In this document: piece by piece, positions 7,912 through 17,825 of the stretch
Layout: every line of letters begins with the position of its first letter
Numbering within the stretch: position 1 is the first letter of the stretch
Source of the DNA: an uncultured Bacteroidia bacterium
GTDB lineage: Bacteria; Bacteroidota; Bacteroidia; Bacteroidales; Prolixibacteraceae
Reading direction: 5' to 3'
Length of the DNA: 51,867 bases
Assembly: GCA_903918045.1 (NCBI GenBank)
Contig: CAIXCY010000143.1
Location: 1-51,867, forward strand
The notes under the pieces: model-generated
Told to the model about the DNA's origin: nothing
What the model saw: the letters and a program-made list of their open reading frames with translations, nothing else
Databases searched by the model: none
Position numbers and translations under genes: made by a program

Positions 7912-9105
7912 TTAGTCCAATACCGCTGCAATACCCGGAAGAACCCTGCCTTCGAGATATTCGAGCATCGCTCCACCGGCAGTTGAGATGTAGGAAACCT
8001 TATCTGCAATGCCGAACTTATTTACAGCTGCAACAGAGTCGCCTCCTCCAACGAGCGAAAAGGCACCCTTGCTTGTTGCTTCAACGATTGCATCGCCGAT
8101 GGCTTTGGTTCCGTTGGCAAATTTTTCCATTTCAAAAACGCCAACAGGGCCGTTCCAAAGGATCGTATTTGATTCACTGATTACTTTCTTAAATAGTGCG
8201 ATGGTTTCAGGACCAACATCAAGACCTGACCAGCCGTCGCTTATATTGTTGGCAGGGACAATGCGGGTATTTGCAGTTTCTGCAAATGCGTCTGCCTCAA
8301 GAATATCGGTTGCCAGGATAATTTTGACCCCTTTCTGTTCTGCTTTTTTCAAAATTTCAAGTGCGAGGCTCAGGTAATCATCTTCACAAAGCGAACCGCC
8401 GATTTTTCCACCCTGAGCTTTTACGAAGGTGTAGGTCATCCCTCCTCCAATAATCAGATTATCAACGCTGTTCAGTAGATTTTCAATAATTGTAATCTTG
8501 GAGGATACTTTTGAACCACCCATGATGGCCGTGAATGGGCGTTTAGGAGCTTTCAATACTTTGTCAAGACTCTTAACTTCACTATCGACAAGGTATCCAA
8601 ATAATTTGTCATTTGGAAAGTACTGTGCAATTACTGCAGTAGAGGCGTGAGCGCGGTGGGCAGTTCCAAAGGCGTCGTTAATCCAGCAATCGCCGTTTTG
8701 GGCAAGCTGTTTGGCAAATTCAGCATCTCCCCCCTCTTCTTCAGGGTGGAAACGGAGGTTTTCAAGGACCAGCACTTCACCTGGTTTGAGGGCGTCTGCC
8801 AACGCTTTTGTTGCTTCTCCAATGCAATCAGGAGCAATCTTAACTGCTATCCCACCAAGTAATTCAGAGAGATGAGGGACAAGATGCCTCATTGAAAACT
8901 TATCTTCGGGACCTTTTTTCGGACGACCCAGATGCGACATGATAATTGCGGCACCTCCGTTTTCGATCACCTGACGGATTGTGGGAAGAGCGGCTGTCAT
9001 CCGTGTATCGTCTGTAATCACGAAATTTTCATCGAGTGGAACATTGAAGTCAACGCGGATCAGGGCTTTTTTGCCCGAAAAGTCATAATTTTCTATCGTC
9101 TGCAT
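7912..9105 (-). CDS. pgk: phosphoglycerate kinase
   Basis: Converts 1,3-bisphosphoglycerate and ADP to 3-phosphoglycerate and ATP in glycolysis, in the cytosol. The 397-residue protein has the N-terminal substrate-binding motif [23 protein letters not shown], the mid-protein MGGSKVSSK and the C-terminal nucleotide motif [12 protein letters not shown] chose the ATG at 9105 over the longer frame from 9135 because Bacteroidota Pgk begins MQTI-, and AGGA lies just upstream. Adjacent genes are unrelated, and it has its own promoter and terminator. Confidence 0.97.
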   Translation of the reverse strand: MQTIENYDFSGKKALIRVDFNVPLDENFVITDDTRMTAALPTIRQVIENGGAAIIMSHLGRPKKGPEDKFSMRHLVPHLSELLGGIAVKIAPDCIGEATKALADALKPGEVLVLENLRFHPEEEGGDAEFAKQLAQNGDCWINDAFGTAHRAHASTAVIAQYFPNDKLFGYLVDSEVKSLDKVLKAPKRPFTAIMGGSKVSSKITIIENLLNSVDNLIIGGGMTYTFVKAQGGKIGGSLCEDDYLSLALEILKKAEQKGVKIILATDILEADAFAETANTRIVPANNISDGWSGLDVGPETIALFKKVISESNTILWNGPVGVFEMEKFANGTKAIGDAIVEATSKGAFSLVGGGDSVAAVNKFGIADKVSYISTAGGAMLEYLEGRVLPGIAAVLD

Positions 9106-9132
9106 TTTTCCTGCTTTTAATAATTTGTTCTT

Positions 9133-9140
9133 CAAAGATA
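9133..9140 (-). promoter_or_regulatory. predicted -7 box of the pgk promoter
   Basis: On the minus strand TATCTTTG matches the Bacteroidota TAnnTTTG box, about 28 bp upstream of the chosen pgk start. No clean TTTG is present at -33. Confidence 0.5.
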
Positions 9141-9215
9141 GATAAAAATGCGTTTTGAAACATCAGGAGTGAATAGATTTTTAAGTCAATTTAATCCTTT
9201 GTTAACAAATCTTCC

Positions 9216-9223
9216 TACTTTTG
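9216..9223 (+). promoter_or_regulatory. possible -7 box upstream of holB
   Basis: TACTTTTG matches TAnnTTTG. A TTTG occurs 14 nt upstream, shorter than the usual 19-20 nt, so only the -7 half is well supported. Confidence 0.35.
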
Positions 9224-9285
9224 AAACTTTAATGAGCGCCCGAAAATAAATGATAACCTTTTTCAAAATTTTATAAGCTTAGCCG

Positions 9286-10410
9286 ATGCAATTCAAAGAC
9301 GTAATCGGTCAGGAGAGTACCAAACAAAAGCTGATCCAGGCAGTGGCTGAGGATCGGATTCCTCATGCTCAATTGCTTGTCGGACCGCAGGGAAATGGTA
9401 AGCTGGCACTCGCTGTGGCCTTTGCCCAATATATCAACTGTACTCATAAAATTGGCAATGATTCGTGCGGGGAGTGCAGCTCTTGCAGGAAGTATTCCAA
9501 ACTGATCCATCCGGATCTTCATTTTACGCTTCCTGTGATTAAAACATCGGCCATTGACAAGCCGACCAGCAGTGATTACATGACTAAATGGCGATCTTAT
9601 TTCCTGGAGAACCCATATCCTCAATACGAAAAATGGATGCAACTCATTGCCGATGAGAATAAACAGGGGGCAATTTATGTTGACGAGGCGCGGGATCTGA
9701 TCCGTAAACTGAACCAGAAGTCATACGAGGCTGAGTATAAGGTTTCGATCATCTGGCTTCCCGAAACCATGAACATCACCTGTGCCAATAAAATTCTCAA
9801 AATACTGGAGGAACCGCCTGAAAAAACCTTGTTTATACTGATCTCCGAGGCGGAGGAAAAATTACTCACTACAATTCGGTCAAGGTGCCAGTTCATCCGT
9901 ATTCCAAAAATATCAGACTACGATTTACAGGTTGCGCTTGCCCCGATGGCGGCATCGACCGACACTAATCCCGCCACTATTGCAAGGCTTTCAAGAGGAA
10001 ATTATTTCCTTGCGATGGAGCTGATGCAAAGCGATGAAATGCGCAGGTTCAACCTTCTTCAGTTTATCTCTTTAATGAGGAACGGTTATGGGCGGAAACT
10101 TGCTGAAATCCTCTCCTGGTCTGAGGAGATGGCCACAATCGGAAGGGTGCGGCAAATGAGCCTTTTGAAATACTGCGGTGAACTGCTCCGTGAGAATTTC
10201 CTGCATAACCTTAAAGAACCTGACTTGATCTACATGGATGATCAGGAGTTGGAGTTTTCAAAAAAATTCTCCCCTTTTATCAATGAAAAAAATGTGATGC
10301 TACTTTTCCGGGAGTTTGAAAGCGCCTATACTGATATTTCATCGAATGGAAATGGAAGACTTGTTTTCACCGACCTGGGTTTGAAAGTATCGAAATTAAT
10401 CCGGCTTTAA
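9286..10410 (+). CDS. holB: DNA polymerase III delta prime subunit
   Basis: 374 residues of the clamp-loader AAA+ family. It opens FKDVIGQESTKQKLIQAV with RIPHAQLLVGPQGNGKLALA. The Walker A has Leu where ATPases have Thr/Ser, in keeping with delta prime being a non-hydrolysing subunit. A zinc module CGECSSC follows (residues 64-70), then NAANKI-like TCANKILKILEEPPEKTLFILI, the sensor-like helix typical of HolB. It loads the sliding clamp with DnaX at the replication fork. It is the first gene of the Bacteroidota holB-ricT-gldH order. Confidence 0.93.
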   Translation: MQFKDVIGQESTKQKLIQAVAEDRIPHAQLLVGPQGNGKLALAVAFAQYINCTHKIGNDSCGECSSCRKYSKLIHPDLHFTLPVIKTSAIDKPTSSDYMTKWRSYFLENPYPQYEKWMQLIADENKQGAIYVDEARDLIRKLNQKSYEAEYKVSIIWLPETMNITCANKILKILEEPPEKTLFILISEAEEKLLTTIRSRCQFIRIPKISDYDLQVALAPMAASTDTNPATIARLSRGNYFLAMELMQSDEMRRFNLLQFISLMRNGYGRKLAEILSWSEEMATIGRVRQMSLLKYCGELLRENFLHNLKEPDLIYMDDQELEFSKKFSPFINEKNVMLLFREFESAYTDISSNGNGRLVFTDLGLKVSKLIRL

Positions 10411-10453
10411 AACATCCATTCTTTTTTTACCTTTAATATAGAAATAGAATCAC

Positions 10454-10461
10454 TATTTTTG
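10454..10461 (+). promoter_or_regulatory. predicted promoter of ricT
   Basis: TATTTTTG matches TAnnTTTG, with TTTA 18 nt upstream as a weak -33 element. It lies about 70 bp before the ricT start. Confidence 0.5.
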
Positions 10462-10531
10462 TGAGATTCCTTTTTTTTACATGGATGGTCCAACGCGGCT
10501 GTTGTGTTATAAATAATTATAGATCAATTAT

Positions 10532-11668
10532 ATGGGTAATCCAGATAAAATAGCACGCGGATGTCCCGCCAATGACAGGGTCGGAAGCTGTGCCAAATTA
10601 AATGTTTACGACTGGCTTTTTGATGTTAAAAATACCGCCAATACAGATGAAATTGTAGAAGTGCGTTTTAAAAATACACGGAAAGATTATTTCAGAAATG
10701 TCAATGGTCTGGTTCTTAAGCCCGGGGAGATGGTTGCAGTTGAGGCAAGTCCCGGTCATGATATTGGGATGGTATCGTTAGTTGGTGATCTGGTTTTGAA
10801 ACAGATGAAACGGCACAAGGTAACAATTGTTGACGGTGAAATGAGGAAAATTTACCGGATTGCCAAAGCTGTGGATCTTCAAAAATGGGAGGAGGCTATT
10901 GCAAGCGAACATTCAACAATGCTTAAAGCACGAAAACTTGCCGAAGAACTTCAATTGAACATGAAAATCGGTGATGTTGAATTTCAGGGGGATAAGACGA
11001 AGGCTATTTTTTATTATATTGCAGATGAGCGGGTTGATTTTCGACAGTTAATCCGTTTATATGCTGATACTTTCAGGATCCGTATAGAGATGCGGCAAAT
11101 TGGGGCACGACAGGAAGCAGCTCGAATCGGTGGAATTGGTCCTTGCGGAAGGGAACTTTGTTGCAGTTCATGGATTACCAACTTTGTTTCCGTAACTACC
11201 AATGCAGCGCGTTATCAGGAGATCTCCCTAAATCCCCAAAAACTTGCAGGTCAATGCGGTAAGCTGAAATGTTGCCTGAATTATGAACTTGACGGATATA
11301 TTGATGCCCAGAAAAATTTCCCTCCCACCCATCTTCAGCTTGAAACTGAGAAAGGAAATTACAACTATTTGAAAGCTGATATTTTCAAAGGGATATTTTG
11401 GTATGTGAAGGAGAATAATCAGCCTGGAGGGATGATAGCCGTTTCGGTTGAGAAGGTTAAAGAGATTCAGCTGCTTAACAGGAGTGGCAAAAAAATTGCA
11501 CAATTGACAAGCGAAAACGTTGTAGTTGCTGAACCGGAAGCTCATAACTACCACAATTCAGTTGGAGTGGAGAGCATAGAGCGTTTTGACCAGGAATTCA
11601 AGAATCGTCGTAAGAAGAGGCATAAGCCTGTATTAACACGAAAACCGAATCCGCAAAATGAAGGTTAG
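10532..11668 (+). CDS. ricT: PSP1-domain protein (RicT/YaaT family)
   Basis: 378 residues. The centre is a PSP1 C-terminal domain with the typical AKAVDLQKWEEA and KIGDVEFQGDKTKAIFYYIADERVDFRQLIRLYA, the latter leading into the Cys-rich segment GPCGRELCCSSW and CGKLKCCLNYE. In Bacillus, RicT with RicA and RicF carries Fe-S clusters and steers RNase Y processing; the Cys of this region bind the cluster. Only RicT is encoded here. The C-terminal 60 residues are basic and variable. The gene overlaps gldH by 11 bp, an arrangement conserved in Bacteroidota. Confidence 0.9.
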   Translation: MGNPDKIARGCPANDRVGSCAKLNVYDWLFDVKNTANTDEIVEVRFKNTRKDYFRNVNGLVLKPGEMVAVEASPGHDIGMVSLVGDLVLKQMKRHKVTIVDGEMRKIYRIAKAVDLQKWEEAIASEHSTMLKARKLAEELQLNMKIGDVEFQGDKTKAIFYYIADERVDFRQLIRLYADTFRIRIEMRQIGARQEAARIGGIGPCGRELCCSSWITNFVSVTTNAARYQEISLNPQKLAGQCGKLKCCLNYELDGYIDAQKNFPPTHLQLETEKGNYNYLKADIFKGIFWYVKENNQPGGMIAVSVEKVKEIQLLNRSGKKIAQLTSENVVVAEPEAHNYHNSVGVESIERFDQEFKNRRKKRHKPVLTRKPNPQNEG

Positions 11669-12161
11669 GGAAAACTTAGGCCGAAGAAAAGGTAATGATC
11701 TCCTTCTTATCGCTACGCTTACCTTTTTAATTATCTTGTTGACAACTTCCTGCTTGAAGAAGTCTGTTATTGCTGATTATCGCAGGTTAAAACACTCAGA
11801 ATGGAATCAGGATACTATTCTGGTTTTTGAGATGAATATTCCCGACCCCAAAAAAGTTTATAACCTCTCGTTTACTGTTCGAAATGAGGGGAGATATGCC
11901 TTTAGTAATCTGTGGTTATTTGTAACAATAGCCCCCCCCCAAGGGAAAGAGTTGACCGATACTGTCGAGTTAACCCTGGCAAAACCTTCGGGGGAATGGG
12001 TTGGAAGCGGGCTTGGCGATCTGTATGACAGGAAATATCCCTATAAGCAAACTGTATTTTTTCCCGAGGTTGGGAAATATACAATTTCAGTCAGACAAGG
12101 TATGCGCACTCAGAATGGGGTCCTTAAAGGGATTCATGATTTTGGAATTGCTTTGGATTAG
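11658..12161 (+). CDS. gldH: gliding motility lipoprotein GldH
   Basis: 167 residues with a membrane-targeting segment and TTSC lipobox (Cys32). The mature domain shows the GldH pattern W-x-FxMNIPDPKKVYNLSFTVRNEGRYAFSNLWLFV, then GEWVGSGLGDLYDRKYPYKQ and IHDFGIAL. GldH is an outer-envelope lipoprotein of the gliding/type IX secretion apparatus, and in non-gliding Bacteroidota it is retained with the secretion genes. The coding sequence contains a run of nine C (11932-11940), where slippage would shift the frame after about residue 95. The gene order ricT-gldH supports the call. Confidence 0.9.
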   Translation: MKVRENLGRRKGNDLLLIATLTFLIILLTTSCLKKSVIADYRRLKHSEWNQDTILVFEMNIPDPKKVYNLSFTVRNEGRYAFSNLWLFVTIAPPQGKELTDTVELTLAKPSGEWVGSGLGDLYDRKYPYKQTVFFPEVGKYTISVRQGMRTQNGVLKGIHDFGIALD

Positions 12162-12193
12162 GCAAACAACATTATACATCAGATTGATATCGA

Positions 12194-12955
12194 ATGAGTA
12201 AAAAGAAACTGGTCAAATTTGCAGATTTAAATACCTTTGATCATGTTATTCAGTTTTCATATAGCAAGTTAATAAGCGAAGGGTTCGCGTTAAAGGGGAA
12301 TTGGAGGGGCAATTTTTTTAAAAATGACAATCCCATCGTACTTGAACTTGGCTGCGGCAAAGGGGAATATACGGTAGGTCTTGCACGATTGTTTCCAAAT
12401 AAAAATTTTATCGGGGTCGATATTAAGGGTTCAAGGATGTGGTCCGGGGCAAAAGAGGTTCACCTGGAGGAGCTGCGCAATTGTGGCTTTATCCGCACAA
12501 ATATTGAATTGCTATCTCACTTTTTTGCGAAAGGTGAAATTTCGGAGATCTGGATCACCTTTCCGGATCCTCAAATGAAGCGTACCAATAAAAGGCTTAC
12601 GGCAGTGCGGTTTTTAAACCAGTATTGCGAAATGCTTCAGCCGGAGGGGATCATTCATTTAAAGACAGACAGCGAATTTCTGTACCAATATACGCTGGCG
12701 ACAATTGAGGCAAATCATTTTGATATTCAGGTGAATACTCCTGATTTATACGCATCCGGAATGGCAGATGATATTCTTGGAATTAGAACCTATTATGAGC
12801 AGCAATGGCTGGATCGGGGGAAAACGATTAAATATTTACGATTTATTCCGCATGGAATAGATCTGGCAGAACCAGAAGTGGAAATTCCTTTTGATGATTA
12901 CCGGAGTTTCGGACGTAATTCTACGAACAGGGATAATATTGAAACGAAGCGATAG
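12194..12955 (+). CDS. trmB: tRNA (guanine-N7)-methyltransferase
   Basis: 253 residues. SAM site VLELGCGKGEYTVGLA at about 53-68, then NFIGVDIKGSRMW. The TrmB signature FPDPQMKRTNKRLT (WITFPDP) follows, plus HLKTDSEFLYQYT. It methylates G46 of tRNA in the cytosol using SAM. It follows gldH by 32 bp and overlaps the next gene by 1 bp, so it is likely in the same transcript. Confidence 0.95.
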   Translation: MSKKKLVKFADLNTFDHVIQFSYSKLISEGFALKGNWRGNFFKNDNPIVLELGCGKGEYTVGLARLFPNKNFIGVDIKGSRMWSGAKEVHLEELRNCGFIRTNIELLSHFFAKGEISEIWITFPDPQMKRTNKRLTAVRFLNQYCEMLQPEGIIHLKTDSEFLYQYTLATIEANHFDIQVNTPDLYASGMADDILGIRTYYEQQWLDRGKTIKYLRFIPHGIDLAEPEVEIPFDDYRSFGRNSTNRDNIETKR

Positions 12956-13284
12956 TGGAATCAGACTTTTATCAGAATGTCTTTGAGGTTGTCAGACAAA
13001 TACCGGCAGGGAGAGTGACAAGTTACGGTGCAATAGCCCGCTACCTGGGTACCGCCGGATCATCGCGGATGGTAGGTTGGGCGATGAATCTGTCTCACCA
13101 TCAACAGATTTATGTTCCTGCACACCGCGTTGTTAACCGTAACGGATTACTTACAGGAAAGATTCATTTCGGATCGCCGGTTATGATGCAGGAACTGCTT
13201 GAAAATGAGGGTGTGGCAGTTAAGGACGATTGTGTGACCGCATTCAGGGAACTCTTTTGGGATCCTATGATTGAATTGGAATGA
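12955..13284 (+). CDS. MGMT-family alkyltransferase-like protein lacking the active-site Cys
   Basis: 109 residues from a GTG that shares one base with the trmB stop. It has the C-terminal DNA-binding domain of O6-alkylguanine transferases: VFEVVRQIPAGRVTSYGAIARYLG, SSRMVGWAMN (Arg finger), then VPAHRVVNRNG. The catalytic motif PCHRV reads PAHRV, so Ala replaces the acceptor Cys and no methyl transfer is expected. Such ATL proteins bind alkylated bases and recruit nucleotide excision repair. The length matches stand-alone ATLs (about 100-110). Confidence 0.88.
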   Translation: MESDFYQNVFEVVRQIPAGRVTSYGAIARYLGTAGSSRMVGWAMNLSHHQQIYVPAHRVVNRNGLLTGKIHFGSPVMMQELLENEGVAVKDDCVTAFRELFWDPMIELE

Positions 13285-13371
13285 ACAATTGAGTGATTGT
13301 GACGTTTCGTGAGAGTTCGGTAGGATCAGATTTTAAAATTATTATTCAGCTTAAGGTTTAAAACAGAGATA

Positions 13372-14463
13372 ATGGCAGTAATACCAAAAACAATTACAGA
13401 TATCCTTCGAAATGTTAATTTCCCAGGAACAAATGACAATATTGTTGATCTGGAAATGGTTCAGGAGATCAGGACGGCAGGAAGCCGCATCACGTTTACG
13501 CTGGTTTTTGGACGTGATGACGATCCAAATATTCAAGCTCTTTCAGAGGCATGTGCAACAGCGATTGAGAATGTTCTTGGTGCCGAATACGACCTTCTGA
13601 TCACCCCCAAGGGCATGCACCGAATGAAGGCCCCGGTTTTGCCGGGTGTTAAGAATATCATTGCTGTTGCCTCAGGCAAAGGCGGGGTGGGAAAATCAAC
13701 TGTAGCGACGAACCTTGCAGTGGCAATGGCCAAGACGGGTGCAAAAGTTGGATTAATTGATGCCGATATTTTCGGCCCTTCAATTCCAAAGATGTTTGGA
13801 GAGGAGGATTCACAACCTTTTATGGAGTCAATTGATGGTCGTGAAATGATTATTCCGATTGAGAAATACGGAGTAAAAATGCTCTCAATCGGATTTTTCG
13901 GGAATAAGGACAACGCACTGATCTGGCGAGGCCCTGTAGCATCAAATGCCCTTAAACAGTTGATTATTCAGGGACAATGGGGTGAGCTGGACTATTTGCT
14001 GATCGACCTTCCTCCAGGGACGAGCGATATTCATCTCACTATTGTTCAAACCCTGCCTGTAACGGGGAGTGTCATTGTTACAACACCACAGGATGTGGCT
14101 TTAGCGGATGTTATCAAGGGGGTTTCAATGTTCAGGAGTAAATCCATTGAAGTTCCGGTTCTTGGTATTGTTGAAAATATGTCATGGTTTACACCGGAAG
14201 AACTTCCTGATAATAAATATTATATCTTTGGTAAAGACGGAGGGAAAGATCTTGCGCGTACGATGAATATCCCATTTTTGGGTCAGATTCCAATTATAAT
14301 GAGTATTCGGGAAGGGGGTGATCTTGGAATCCCGGTAGCATGGAATGAGGAAACAGCAACAGGAATGGCATTCAGGGAACTGGCAGCTAATGTTGTTGAA
14401 CAATTGGACTTACGAAACGCAAATTTAAGACCCACTGAGCGGGTAAGGATAAAAAAATCATAA
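13372..14463 (+). CDS. mrp: Mrp/ApbC family iron-sulfur cluster carrier ATPase
   Basis: 363 residues. An N-terminal DUF59/MIP18-like domain (1-85) is followed by a deviant Walker A, ASGKGGVGKSTVATNLA (about 101-117), then GLIDADIFGPSIPKM, DYLLIDLPPGTSDIHLTI and ENMSWF. It carries and delivers Fe-S clusters in the cytosol. The CPxC pair usual in many Mrp proteins is absent after ENMSWF, where the sequence reads TPEELPDNKYYIFG; this variant is common in Bacteroidota as I recall it. It sits 45 bp ahead of porW. Confidence 0.93.
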   Translation: MAVIPKTITDILRNVNFPGTNDNIVDLEMVQEIRTAGSRITFTLVFGRDDDPNIQALSEACATAIENVLGAEYDLLITPKGMHRMKAPVLPGVKNIIAVASGKGGVGKSTVATNLAVAMAKTGAKVGLIDADIFGPSIPKMFGEEDSQPFMESIDGREMIIPIEKYGVKMLSIGFFGNKDNALIWRGPVASNALKQLIIQGQWGELDYLLIDLPPGTSDIHLTIVQTLPVTGSVIVTTPQDVALADVIKGVSMFRSKSIEVPVLGIVENMSWFTPEELPDNKYYIFGKDGGKDLARTMNIPFLGQIPIIMSIREGGDLGIPVAWNEETATGMAFRELAANVVEQLDLRNANLRPTERVRIKKS

Positions 14464-14508
14464 CTGCATTATTACTCTTTGTATCTTTAGAAAGTTATTT
14501 AAGCGCTG

Positions 14509-17500
14509 ATGAAACAGACAGGAAGAAATATTCTGTTATTTTTTTGGTTAACCATTATCTTTATGGGATGTTCTACAAAAAAGAACACTCCCTTTTCGCG
14601 CGCTTATCATAATCTGACCGCTCATTATAATGTCTACTTTAATGCCAGGGAGAGTCTGAAATCGGGGCTGAAGCGGATAAATCAGGCCATTCCTGATGAC
14701 TATACCCATACGCTCCCGATATTTAAGAACACCTTACCTGAAGCTGCGAGTACAGCAACTTCAGAAATGGACCTTGTCATCACTAAGTGCAACAAACTAA
14801 TCTCACTCCATTCCATTACAAAGAGTCCTGTAAGAAAAACCAATGATCTGGAGCTCTACAAGAAATTTGCTTCAAAGGGGGAGTATAACAAGTGGGTTGA
14901 TGACAGTTATATTCTGATGGGGAAAGCCAGTTATTACAAGCATGATTACCACCGCGCAATTGAAAATTTCAATTTTGTAATCCGGAAGTTCTCAGATCAG
15001 CCGACTCATTATGATGCTTTTCTTGGTATGGCAAGATCGTATATTGAAACTGGTGATTATCCGCAGGTACTTGAAATTTTTAATACCCTTTCGCGTGATG
15101 CAGGTTTTCCCAAACGGCTTATTCAGGAGTTTAACCTCGTACAGGCGCAGTATTATCTGAAGAATAACGAAGCTGATTTAGCGATTCCCTTTTTAAAAAC
15201 CGCCTTGTCCACTTCCCTGCCACGTCAGGATAAACTTCGGCTTAATTATGTATTGGCTCAGTTATTGGTAATTACAAACCAACCACAGGAGGCTGCAAAG
15301 CAGTATCAACATATTCTTCGCATGAGACCCCCTTATCAAATGGCCTTTAACGCCAGGATATCACGGATGGAGATTATTGGAGGGGCAGACAAGGAGATTG
15401 AACATCAGCTGGCAAAGATGCTTAAGGAAGAGATCAATCTGGAATATCGCGACAGGATCTATTACGCCAGGGCCAATATTGCACTTAAGGAGGGGAGAAA
15501 ACGGGATGCGGTCGATGATTTGAAAAGTTCTGTCCGTTGCAGTGCTGCAAACCCTAAACAACGGGCCATATCCAGTCTTGATCTGGCCCGGCTATATTTT
15601 GAGGAGAATAACTATCTTCAGTCAGCATGTTATTATGACAGTGCTGTGGCTGTAATTGATGCCAATTATCCCGGCTATCCTGAAATTATGATCCGTGCAT
15701 CCGGGTTGAAAAGACTTGCAAAGGACATTAATACAATTCAAAGGGAAGACAGCCTTCAAAAACTTGCCAGAATGTCTGAGAATGACCGGAATACACTGAT
15801 CAATAAAATTATAACCGATCTGCAAAAGGAGGAAGCACGTAAGCTGGCCGAGGCAAACGCAGAAAAATCAAATCAGAATTATTTCAGATCACAACAGTTC
15901 AGACAACAGCAGGCAATCAATTCGACGAACAATCAGAGTCAGTGGTATTTCTATAATCCGCTAACAGTTGGAATCGGAAAATCAGATTTTCAAAGAATAT
16001 GGGGCAAACGGATACTGGAAGATAACTGGCGTCGAAAAAATAAGCAGAATATGTTGGAGTCAGAAACCGAGCAGGCCGCTGATACTGTTGCGTCACCGGC
16101 TGTAGCTGAGGCTAAAAAGAAAGTGAGTGATCCCAAAAAACCGGAGTTTTACCTTCAGGATATTCCGCTGACAGATTCTCTGATCCAGGTGTCGAATGAG
16201 CTGATTAAGAATGCCTTGTTTGGTGCGGGCCGGATTTACAGAACAGAATTCAATGACTTCCCCCGCTCCATTGAAATGCTTCTGGAGTTAAACCGCCGGT
16301 TCAAGGGAAGTATTTATGAATTACCCGCCTATTTTGAACTCTATCAGTTATATAAAGAGGGTGGTGATGGTTCGGATAGTGAAGCCTATAAACTAAAGAT
16401 CATTGGAGAATACCCCGATTCAAAATATGCGAAATTTCTCCAGAATCCTAACTACTTTGCTGAAATTGAAGCGCGGAAAGGGGCTATTGAGAAAAAATAC
16501 GGTGAAACATTGAGATTGTTCCAGGCCTATGATTTTCCCAAAGCGGGAGAGGAGGCAACAGCTACCTTGGCGATGAATCCCGACAGTACACTTCTCTCAA
16601 AAGTAAAATTTATTGAAGTAGCCGCACGGGGTGCAAATATGGATAGTAAACTTTTTACAGCAAATCTTGATCAGTATATACAAGCTTTCCCCAGAAAGCC
16701 AACCACTGCAATTGCCACACACATTAAGGAGCTTATAGCATCAAATACATTAGCTGATTATAAGCAGCTCCTGGCAAAAGGATATATCAAAGAAGAGATT
16801 GCAAATGAAGAACTTAAAAGCGGAAGAGACCATTCAAATGATGAGTTTGGAGGTAAATTTTCCTATGATGAGAACCTTTTTCATTATTATGTGATTGCCT
16901 TTTCCAAAGAGGCAAAGGTGGATGTCAACCGGTTAATTTATGATATTGCAAATTATAACCTCGACTATTATACGACAACAGATTTTGACATAGAGGCCAT
17001 GAATCTCGATTCCAAAACCCAGTTAGTTACTGTCCGGAGTTTTCCGGATAAGGTGGAAGGGTTGATTTATTTCAGATCAATTATTCGAAAAAGACCTGTT
17101 TATCAGTCGCTTAAAGGGATAGAGTACGTTAATTTTATTGCCTCATCCACAAACTTCCGGACACTGATTGCGGAGAAGGATTATATTTCCTATCTCCCAT
17201 TCTTTCTGAAGAATTACAGTACGTATATAAGTTCAGATATTCCGGCTGATCAATTACCGAATCCGATGGAATTACTGGCAAAAGTAAGAAAAGAGGAAGA
17301 GAGCACTGCCAAGGGGAAATTTGTAGTCGTTCAACCTGTTCAGATAAACGATACAGTTGCAAAGGTGTTATCACCAGTTGCACCTGTTTATAGCGGTCCC
17401 TATAAGCAAAAGCCAGCCACGGCCTATTGCTATTCATTAATCTATCTTAAAACACAGGCCGACGAACCAGGTCTGGTCAGAGCATTTGAAGCATTCAACA

Positions 17501-17760
17501 GTTCTAATTTTGGATCACCTTCGATTAAGGTGACGGTGGAATCACTTGATGCAAAAAGGGGTATCCTTATCGTTTCAGGATTAGGGGAGAAAACCTCTGC
17601 ATTAGCCTATATGCAAAAATCGGTTTCCGATAAATCCTTGCTTGAAGCGTTAAAGGGGATTAACTTTCGCAACTTTATAATTAGCAGTGAAAATTTAAAA
17701 ATTTTCAGAACAGAAAAGAATGTACTTCAGTATAACGAGTTTTATAACCTCTCAAAGTGA
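14509..17760 (+). CDS. porW: PorW/SprE-like TPR lipoprotein of type IX secretion
   Basis: 1083 residues. A signal segment and FMGC lipobox (Cys21) are followed by STKKNTPFSRAYHNLTAHYNVYFNARESLKSG, the conserved PorW/SprE opening. Several TPR repeats follow (residues about 120-400, for example GKASYYKHDYHRAIENFNFVI), a low-complexity Glu/Gln/Lys linker (about 430-480), a second TPR block (about 550-730) and a long C-terminal region with DUF-type beta units. PorW/SprE is an outer-membrane lipoprotein that links the PorLM motor to the translocon and is needed for protein secretion and gliding. The length is slightly above the 800-900 residues of SprE but normal for Bacteroidales homologues. Confidence 0.85.
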   Translation: MKQTGRNILLFFWLTIIFMGCSTKKNTPFSRAYHNLTAHYNVYFNARESLKSGLKRINQAIPDDYTHTLPIFKNTLPEAASTATSEMDLVITKCNKLISLHSITKSPVRKTNDLELYKKFASKGEYNKWVDDSYILMGKASYYKHDYHRAIENFNFVIRKFSDQPTHYDAFLGMARSYIETGDYPQVLEIFNTLSRDAGFPKRLIQEFNLVQAQYYLKNNEADLAIPFLKTALSTSLPRQDKLRLNYVLAQLLVITNQPQEAAKQYQHILRMRPPYQMAFNARISRMEIIGGADKEIEHQLAKMLKEEINLEYRDRIYYARANIALKEGRKRDAVDDLKSSVRCSAANPKQRAISSLDLARLYFEENNYLQSACYYDSAVAVIDANYPGYPEIMIRASGLKRLAKDINTIQREDSLQKLARMSENDRNTLINKIITDLQKEEARKLAEANAEKSNQNYFRSQQFRQQQAINSTNNQSQWYFYNPLTVGIGKSDFQRIWGKRILEDNWRRKNKQNMLESETEQAADTVASPAVAEAKKKVSDPKKPEFYLQDIPLTDSLIQVSNELIKNALFGAGRIYRTEFNDFPRSIEMLLELNRRFKGSIYELPAYFELYQLYKEGGDGSDSEAYKLKIIGEYPDSKYAKFLQNPNYFAEIEARKGAIEKKYGETLRLFQAYDFPKAGEEATATLAMNPDSTLLSKVKFIEVAARGANMDSKLFTANLDQYIQAFPRKPTTAIATHIKELIASNTLADYKQLLAKGYIKEEIANEELKSGRDHSNDEFGGKFSYDENLFHYYVIAFSKEAKVDVNRLIYDIANYNLDYYTTTDFDIEAMNLDSKTQLVTVRSFPDKVEGLIYFRSIIRKRPVYQSLKGIEYVNFIASSTNFRTLIAEKDYISYLPFFLKNYSTYISSDIPADQLPNPMELLAKVRKEEESTAKGKFVVVQPVQINDTVAKVLSPVAPVYSGPYKQKPATAYCYSLIYLKTQADEPGLVRAFEAFNSSNFGSPSIKVTVESLDAKRGILIVSGLGEKTSALAYMQKSVSDKSLLEALKGINFRNFIISSENLKIFRTEKNVLQYNEFYNLSK

Positions 17761-17762
17761 TT

Positions 17763-17825
17763 TAGGTGAAGCGGTCGTTTCGACTCCGCTCAACGTCCGT
17801 TGTAGTCGAATAGCCGAATCACCTA
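17763..17825. terminator. nested inverted repeat between porW and the convergent transposase-like gene
   Basis: TAGGTGA (17763-17769) pairs with TCACCTA (17819-17825), and inside it TTCGACT (17779-17785) pairs with AGTCGAA (17804-17810). It could be a bidirectional terminator or one end of a degenerate mobile element; no T run follows on the plus side. Confidence 0.4.

Noticed and set aside
7872-8377. Plus-strand open frames across pgk
   Set aside because: They are antisense to a strongly conserved pgk gene.
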